This document shows positions 5,632 to 10,041 of a stretch of DNA of 10,041 bases, in pieces. The position numbers and the translations under genes were made by a program. This DNA is from Bacillota bacterium (GTDB lineage: Bacteria; Bacillota; Dethiobacteria; DTU022), in contig JAAYGO010000068.1 in NCBI GenBank assembly GCA_012727685.1, forward strand, positions 1 to 10,041, given 5' to 3'. Each line of letters opens with the position of its first letter. The first letter of the stretch is position 1. A model generated the notes under the pieces. The model was not told the DNA's origin and did not search any database. It saw only the letters and a program-made list of their open reading frames with translations.

Positions 5632-6492
5632 TTAATCCAGGTAATCCAGAGGATTTACCTTATCGCCATCGCAATACAGTTCAAAATGAAGATGCGGTCC
5701 CGTGGTATTGCCGGTCAATCCGACGTATCCCAGCTCCTCACCCTGCGATACTGATTGCCCCGCTTCCACGGCCACAGCGCTGGCATGACCGTATCGAGAG
5801 CGGTAACCGTAACCATGATCCACCTCAACCATGATCCCGTAAGCACCGCGCCAGCCGGCGTGAGTAACGGTTCCGGCGGCAACGGCATAAAAAGGAGTCC
5901 CCACCGGAGCACCGATATCGATCCCGTAGTGAAATCCGTCACTGCGCGGCCCATATCCCGAATTAAGAGTGCCCTGCATCGGCCAGCAAAAATCCGGATG
6001 CCTGTTGTTCCGGGAAAGCCGGCCCCCGGGGACGATGACCCGCTCCCCGCGGCTTGGTTCTTGATCTGGGCGGAATGAATTGGCGCTGATGATCACCTCT
6101 TCTTCCACCCCATATAGTTCCGCAATGGCGGCGATGGTTTCCCCTTCGGAGACTTCGTGTACCGCACCGACTAAGGTAAGCACTTCAATGACATCGCCGG
6201 CAATGATGTGATCTGGATTGGCAATCCTGTTTAGCACCACCAGGGTCTCCACATCGGTGCCGTAGCGCAATGCGATCTCGGAAAGGCTTTCCCCCGGTTG
6301 GATGCGGTATTCCCACAGCCTGGGTTTATCCGCATCTACGGCACTGCTGTATTCATGTAGCTGCTTATAGTATAAAGGAACCTCTTCCGGCGCATCCTTA
6401 TTATCCTCTTTTGCGGCTGCAGCCCCGCTGCAGCCCAACAATCCCGCAATCAACGTTACCGCTATCGCAACTGTCTTGATGCATCTGAACAT
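5632..6492 (-). CDS. LysM-M23 peptidoglycan endopeptidase, probable lipoprotein
   Basis: This is a 286-residue exported cell-wall hydrolase. A basic N-terminus and hydrophobic segment end at LLGC (C21), a plausible though not ideal lipobox. An acidic linker follows, then two LysM peptidoglycan-binding modules at about 61-105 and 112-155. The C-terminal LytM/M23 zinc peptidase domain has the complete active site: HYGID gives H188 and D192, RYGH gives H236, and GPHLHFE gives H267 and H269. It should therefore be active, cutting peptide cross-links, unlike the degenerate EnvC/NlpD type. A GTG at 6501 is in frame but overlaps the ribosome site AAAGGAG, so the ATG at 6492, eight bases beyond it, is preferred. 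It is first in a unit with murE. The family also includes spore-related members such as SpoIIQ, but nothing here points to that role. Confidence 0.9.
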   Translation of the reverse strand: MFRCIKTVAIAVTLIAGLLGCSGAAAAKEDNKDAPEEVPLYYKQLHEYSSAVDADKPRLWEYRIQPGESLSEIALRYGTDVETLVVLNRIANPDHIIAGDVIEVLTLVGAVHEVSEGETIAAIAELYGVEEEVIISANSFRPDQEPSRGERVIVPGGRLSRNNRHPDFCWPMQGTLNSGYGPRSDGFHYGIDIGAPVGTPFYAVAAGTVTHAGWRGAYGIMVEVDHGYGYRSRYGHASAVAVEAGQSVSQGEELGYVGLTGNTTGPHLHFELYCDGDKVNPLDYLD

Positions 6493-6547
6493 AGCGGTCA
6501 CTCCTTTGGCAAGAAGTTTTCACATATTTTGCGGTACTGGAGGATAA

Positions 6548-6576
6548 ATTATACATTTTCGGAAAGGTTTAAAATC
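6548..6576 (-). promoter_or_regulatory. Probable promoter of the M23 peptidase-murE unit
   Basis: On the minus strand a perfect TATAAT (6548-6553) lies 55 bases upstream of the peptidase ATG. The hexamer 17 bases further upstream (6571-6576, GATTTT) is a poor -35 match. The -10 box suggests sigma-A, perhaps needing an activator, but the weak -35 keeps this tentative. Confidence 0.45.
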
Positions 6577-6640
6577 TGAAGGAACGAAATCGCCCCGGGG
6601 ACAAGTCCTTTCAATCACCCTGACCGTTGCCTGATGCCTA

Positions 6641-6660
6641 TGAAAACCTCCGAAAACCTC
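6641..6660. repeat. Tandem 10-base direct repeat after rho
   Basis: TGAAAACCTC (6641-6650) is followed directly by CGAAAACCTC (6651-6660), two copies in tandem differing at one base, just downstream of the rho stop. The rest of 6577-6666 holds no intrinsic terminator that I can see. Two short copies could easily be chance. Confidence 0.3.
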
Positions 6661-6666
6661 GCTGGA

Positions 6667-7911
6667 TCAGAGGTTGTGCATATTGCTTAAGAAATCTTCG
6701 TTGTTTTTCGTCTGCTTCAATTTGTCCAGCAGCACCTCCAAAAATTCGGCATTTGAGGTTGAGCCCATCGCCCGCCGCAGCGCCCACATGAGCTCGAGCT
6801 TATTTTCATCCAGTAGCAACTCTTCACGGCGGGTCCCCGAGCGGGAAATGTCAATGGCCGGGAAAATCCTCCTTTCGGCCAATTTGCGATCCAGGTGAAG
6901 TTCCATATTTCCTGTCCCTTTAAATTCTTCGTAAACAACATCGTCCATCCTGCTACCCGTATCGATCAGGGCAGTGGCGATCACCGTCAGGCTTCCACCG
7001 CCGTCAATATTGCGCGCCGCACCAAAAAACCGTTTCGGCTTGTAAAAAGCGGCCGGGTCAATGCCCCCTGAAAGGGTGCGCCCGCTGGGGGGTATTACCA
7101 GGTTATACGCCCTGGTCAGCCTGGTAATGCTATCCAGCAGGATCGCCACATCGCGTCCCTGTTCTACCAGGCGGTAGGCGCGCTCCAAGACCAGCTCTGA
7201 AATGCGAATATGATTTTCCGGCTTCTGGTCAAAAGTTGAACTGACCACGGTAGCATTGACACTGCGCTCCATATCGGTAACCTCTTCCGGGCGCTCATCG
7301 ATCAGCAAGATGATCAGCTCAACTTCGGGATGATTGGTCGAGATGCTGTTGGCAATCTGCTTGAGCAGCATCGTTTTACCGGCCTTGGGAGGCGATACGA
7401 TTAAACCCCTCTGCCCCTTGCCGATCGGGATCAGCAAATCAATGATCCGGGTGGACAGGATATGCGGCTCCGTCTCCATGCGCAGCATCTCGCGCGGGTG
7501 AATCGGGACGAGGGAAGTAAAATTCGTGCGGCGGAAAAATTTTTCCGGATCCTCTCCATTAATCTGCTCAACCTGCAGCAGGGCATAGTAGCGTTCATTC
7601 TCTTTGGGAGGACGGATCCGCCCCGATACGAGATCTCCGTTGCGCAGGTTAAACCGCCTGATCTGCGAAGCGGAAATATAGATGTCATCGTCGGAGTAAT
7701 AAAAATAGCGGCGGCGTAAAAAACCAAATCCTTCTGTCATGATTTCCAGAAGGCCTGAGGCGGTATGCTGTTCCGTCTCGCTGGTAAACAACTCGGTCAA
7801 AGTGGCCAGGAGTTCCTGTTTACGCATGGTGGAATAACCCTTAATCTCGTGTTCCTTGGCCAAGCGATGCAGTTCACTTAGTGTCATAGTCGCTAATTTC
7901 TCGACTTCCAA
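6667..7911 (-). CDS. rho: Transcription termination factor Rho
   Basis: Rho is a hexameric RNA-dependent ATPase that binds C-rich nascent RNA, moves along it and releases RNA polymerase. The 414-residue protein is a compact, full-length Rho. An N-terminal helical domain (MTLSELHRLAKE, 9-20) is followed by the cold-shock-like RNA-binding domain with GFGFLR (61-66) and YYSDDDIYIS (71-80). The motor domain has Walker A SPPKAGKT (173-180), IDERPEE (204-210), Walker B ILLDSITRLTRAYN (257-270), the Q-loop region LSGGIDPAAFYKPKRFFGAARN (280-301) and YEEFKGTGNMEL (327-338), all close to the family consensus. No insertion domain is present. The start is TTG with AAGGTGG about 11 bases upstream. An in-frame ATG eight codons in is an alternative but has a poorer ribosome site. 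No clear promoter or intrinsic terminator was found around it. In many bacteria rho limits its own expression. Confidence 0.97.
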   Translation of the reverse strand: MEVEKLATMTLSELHRLAKEHEIKGYSTMRKQELLATLTELFTSETEQHTASGLLEIMTEGFGFLRRRYFYYSDDDIYISASQIRRFNLRNGDLVSGRIRPPKENERYYALLQVEQINGEDPEKFFRRTNFTSLVPIHPREMLRMETEPHILSTRIIDLLIPIGKGQRGLIVSPPKAGKTMLLKQIANSISTNHPEVELIILLIDERPEEVTDMERSVNATVVSSTFDQKPENHIRISELVLERAYRLVEQGRDVAILLDSITRLTRAYNLVIPPSGRTLSGGIDPAAFYKPKRFFGAARNIDGGGSLTVIATALIDTGSRMDDVVYEEFKGTGNMELHLDRKLAERRIFPAIDISRSGTRREELLLDENKLELMWALRRAMGSTSNAEFLEVLLDKLKQTKNNEDFLSNMHNL

Positions 7912-8035
7912 TTATTCAAGCACCACCTTATTTGAGAAGTCCATCTACACTTTAGAGCAGGTATAATTGCAATCATTGCGGGCAGTTCCTACTGGTGAAT
8001 CATAACCAATATGGATCAGCTCCTTCACTAAACTG

Positions 8036-8051
8036 AAACACTGCAGTGTTT
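8036..8051. repeat. Perfect 16-base palindrome upstream of rho
   Basis: AAACACTGCAGTGTTT is perfectly self-complementary. It lies 125 bases upstream of the rho start and about 345 bases upstream of the PBP start, so it could be an operator for rho or a transcript hairpin in its leader. It does not match the Firmicute LexA or PurR boxes that I know. Confidence 0.45.
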
Positions 8052-8065
8052 GGCCCGACAGCAGG

Positions 8066-8082
8066 ATAAAACGTCATTTTAT
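8066..8082. repeat. Inverted repeat ATAAAA-N5-TTTTAT
   Basis: ATAAAA (8066-8071) and TTTTAT (8077-8082) are inverted arms around five bases, CGTCA. It is close to the 16-base palindrome and may be part of the same control region. Low-complexity AT arms make chance likely. Confidence 0.25.
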
Positions 8083-8377
8083 GGGCTCTCGTCGCAATTT
8101 GGGAAGTGGAAGGCAGTTCATACGCCGGATTCCATTAACGAGGAGCACGTTTAATTGCAGCGGCTCTCTAAAATTATGTTCGATCTATAGTTCTTTTATT
8201 CTCTCAACTGGAAATCGCCGCAGGCATGTAGGTTTCAGTTATAAATTCGCCTCTTCCAATTTAATTCCTGCTTCGCGCAGAATTTATTTGCTTTTAATGG
8301 TCTGTTGTTGTAATGTTTAGGCTTATCTTGAGGCATAATAGGAAGATATAACCCCGTTTCTAGTTTCAATTTGATTT

Positions 8378-8384
8378 AAAGGAG
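8378..8384 (+). promoter_or_regulatory. Ribosome-binding site of the PBP gene
   Basis: AAAGGAG lies 11 bases before the TTG at 8396, a rather long gap. An ATG at 8386 follows it by one base but is out of frame with the PBP and closes after 33 codons. The PBP frame has a stop at 8372-8374, so the start must lie between there and the hydrophobic segment. TTG is the only usual start codon available. Confidence 0.6.
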
Positions 8385-8395
8385 CATGGATAATC

Positions 8396-10041
8396 TTGAG
8401 CACGTTTCGCCTGATCCTAATCGCCCTGCTGGCCTTCCTTTTAAGCCTGTCAGGCAGTTACGGCTATCTGCTTTATACTCTCTCTGAGCTGGAGACGATG
8501 GAGCCGCTGAAATCCTTTCAGACTACCCGCATTTACGACTGCGACGATCGGCTAATCGCCATGCGCTACGTCGAAAACCGGATCGAGGTCCCCCTTGAAG
8601 CCATATCCGCACATGCGATCAATGCCACGGTAGCCATTGAAGACCACCGCTTTTTTCAGCACCTGGGCTTTGATTTTTCAGGTTTGGGTAGAGCCCTGCT
8701 CAACAATCTTAAGAACAGGGCTGTCGGCCAGGGCGGCAGCACTATTACCCAGCAACTGGCTAAAAATCTGTTTCTGACTAATGAAAGAACACTGGCACGC
8801 AAAATAAAAGAAGCTGTTTATACTATCCATTTGGAAAGGCAATACTCAAAAGAGGAAATCCTCGAAAAATATTTAAACACCATTTACTACGGCCATTCAG
8901 CCTACGGAATCGAAGCCGCCTCCCAAACTTTTTTGGGGAAAAATGCTGCCGATTTAACCCTTGCTGAAGCGGCGCTGCTGGCGGGCTTGCCCCGCGGGCC
9001 GCAACTGTATTCGCCATTCTTAAATCCCGACGCCGCTCTCGAGCGCCAAAGGGTGGTATTGAACCGGATGGCGGAGCTGGGCGTGATCAGCAGCTCTGAA
9101 AAAGAGGCGGCTCTTGCCGAGACGTTAACCTTTCGGGAACCAACCCAGGATCAAATGGCATCGTATTTTTTAGATTACATGATTAACGGGGAGCTGTTTC
9201 GCCTTTTTGGCGGAGACCTCACCCCTGTTTACCAGGGCGGCCTTGAAATATACACCACCCTTGACCCGGCCATGCAAAAAATTGCCCAGGAAATAATCGC
9301 CGGGATACCGCAGCAGCGGATTGATGAAAATGGCATCAGGCAGCCGCAAGGCGCCCTGGTAGCAATGGATCCGGCAACAGGCTATGTCAAAGCCCTGGCC
9401 GGAGGGAGAAATTTCCAGGAGACCAGCGTCAACAGGGCCCTGTCTCTTCGTTCTCCCGGCTCAACGTTTAAACCCTTTCTTTACGCCGCCGCCCTGGAGA
9501 GCGGGGCGACAGCAGCAGACAAAGTCCTTTGCGAACCGATCACTTTAACTGAAAGTGGAATTGATCCATATACACCGACCGATTTTGGGGGCGATTTTCA
9601 TCACCGGGAACTGACCATGCGCGAAGCCCTGGCTTCTTCATGCAATATTGCTGCGATCAAGACTCATGTGGCCATCGGACGGGAAAAATTGGTAGAAATG
9701 GCCGGCCGCTTAGGGATCGGCAGTCACCTGGAGCCCTATTTTTCGCTGCCGCTGGGGACTATCGAAGTCTCCCTGCTCGAATTAACCGCTGCCTTCGCAC
9801 CATTTGCCAACGGCGGTTACAAGGTGGAACCGACCCTGATCCGCAAAATAGTCGGCCCCCGGGGCGAGGTCATCATTGAAAATAAGCCCCGCTCCGAGCA
9901 GGTGCTCGATGAAAGAATCGCCTTTTTGGTCACGGATATGCTCACCGGGGTCCTGCAGGAAGGAGGCACCGCCGCTGCTGCCGCTTCGATCCTGACCCGG
10001 CCGGCCGCGGGAAAATCGGGGACCTCCCAGGACAGCTATAA
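8396..10041 (+). CDS. Class A penicillin-binding protein (PBP1A family), 3' end missing
   Basis: This bifunctional enzyme polymerises lipid II glycan chains and cross-links their peptides outside the membrane. The 548 residues present cover nearly all catalytic motifs. An N-terminal membrane anchor (about 5-28) is followed by the GT51 glycosyltransferase domain: EDHRFF (82-87, E82 the probable catalytic glutamate), GQGGSTITQQLAKNLFL (111-127), RKIKEA (135-140), and LERQYSKEEILEKYLN (146-161). The transpeptidase domain has the SxxK motif STFK (S356 nucleophile, K359), the SxN motif SCN (415-417), and KSGT (540-543) at the very edge of the window. Both activities appear intact. The start is TTG at 8396. 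A real stop lies outside the window, so the C-terminal tail length is unknown. It is transcribed away from rho. Which physiological PBP it corresponds to (vegetative or sporulation) cannot be told. Confidence 0.95.
   Translation, partial: MSTFRLILIALLAFLLSLSGSYGYLLYTLSELETMEPLKSFQTTRIYDCDDRLIAMRYVENRIEVPLEAISAHAINATVAIEDHRFFQHLGFDFSGLGRALLNNLKNRAVGQGGSTITQQLAKNLFLTNERTLARKIKEAVYTIHLERQYSKEEILEKYLNTIYYGHSAYGIEAASQTFLGKNAADLTLAEAALLAGLPRGPQLYSPFLNPDAALERQRVVLNRMAELGVISSSEKEAALAETLTFREPTQDQMASYFLDYMINGELFRLFGGDLTPVYQGGLEIYTTLDPAMQKIAQEIIAGIPQQRIDENGIRQPQGALVAMDPATGYVKALAGGRNFQETSVNRALSLRSPGSTFKPFLYAAALESGATAADKVLCEPITLTESGIDPYTPTDFGGDFHHRELTMREALASSCNIAAIKTHVAIGREKLVEMAGRLGIGSHLEPYFSLPLGTIEVSLLELTAAFAPFANGGYKVEPTLIRKIVGPRGEVIIENKPRSEQVLDERIAFLVTDMLTGVLQEGGTAAAAASILTRPAAGKSGTSQDSY

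Larger units (their letters stand above)
7912..8395. other. Gene-free divergent region between rho and the PBP gene
   Basis: These roughly 480 bases are visibly richer in A and T than the flanking genes and carry no convincing gene. They must hold the control regions of two divergent genes. I found no clear sigma-A promoter for rho. For the PBP gene only weak candidates exist (CATAAT at 8334-8339, TATAAC at 8347-8352, neither with a good -35 box). Inverted repeats occur at 7969-7979 (GCAATcATTGC), 8036-8051 and 8066-8082. On the minus strand one frame can be read through most of the region with only scattered stops, but no start with a ribosome site supports a protein. Two tiny minus-strand frames (8000-8077 and 7945-8028) are also unsupported. 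Confidence 0.6.

Noticed and set aside
6493..6501. GTG start for the M23 peptidase at 6501
   Set aside because: The GTG overlaps the AAAGGAG ribosome site. The ATG at 6492 has proper spacing and gives a normal export signal.
8081..8320. 79-codon plus-strand frame in the rho-PBP spacer
   Set aside because: No ribosome site precedes its ATG, the composition is unlike a normal protein, and it shows no recognisable domain. It is kept only as part of the unexplained spacer.
7927..8332. CTTATTTGAG (7927-7936) and CTTATCTTGAG (8322-8332) as ends of an inserted element
   Set aside because: The two copies are direct rather than inverted, short and differ by an inserted base. No target-site duplication or transposase remnant was identified.
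8386..8487. 33-codon frame from the ATG at 8386
   Set aside because: The ATG is only one base after the ribosome site and out of frame with the PBP, so it is most likely incidental.

Overview
The window reads as ordinary chromosome from an endospore-forming Clostridia-type Firmicute of moderate GC. The signs are the gene order tRNA-Ser, large Bacillus-type SRP RNA, dnaX, ybaB, recR, yaaL, bofA (as in Bacillus and relatives), the sporulation protein BofA, strong AGGAGG-type ribosome sites and TTG starts. No insertion sequence, phage gene, CRISPR array or recognisable novel system is visible. The species cannot be named from the sequence.

Layout: almost everything lies on the minus strand, so transcription runs from right to left. 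At the right edge a plus-strand class A penicillin-binding protein gene (8396 to the window end, cut off) diverges from rho (6667-7911). About 480 bases with no convincing gene separate them. Left of rho, a near-perfect -10 box (6548-6553) precedes a two-gene cell-wall unit: a LysM/M23 peptidoglycan endopeptidase, probably a lipoprotein (5632-6492), and a MurE-type ligase (4043-5608). Next comes a strong sigma-A promoter (3994-4022) for tRNA-Ser(GGA) (3868-3963), followed after only 12 bases by SRP RNA (3586-3855). The DNA-maintenance genes dnaX (1715-3532), ybaB (1393-1710) and recR (792-1388) follow with 4-base gaps and end at an intrinsic terminator (671-700). Beyond it are yaaL (335-598, probable TTG start) and bofA (8-283).

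How the parts work together: DnaX is the clamp-loader ATPase of DNA polymerase III, and YbaB and RecR are its usual co-transcribed neighbours in DNA binding and recombinational repair. SRP RNA and tRNA-Ser serve protein targeting and translation. The M23 peptidase, MurE and the class A PBP cut, build precursor for, and polymerise and cross-link peptidoglycan. Rho ends transcripts. BofA restrains pro-sigma-K processing late in sporulation.

The observation most worth a second look is in dnaX. A run of eight A residues lies about where the E. coli programmed frameshift falls. A -1 shift there reaches a TAA after three codons, and a perfect hairpin follows downstream. This would yield a gamma-like truncated clamp-loader subunit of about 435 residues. 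Secondary points are the non-canonical DNPA motif of the MurE ligase, the tightly packed tRNA-SRP RNA pair, a possible alternative hairpin in the SRP RNA, and the palindrome-containing region between rho and the PBP gene.
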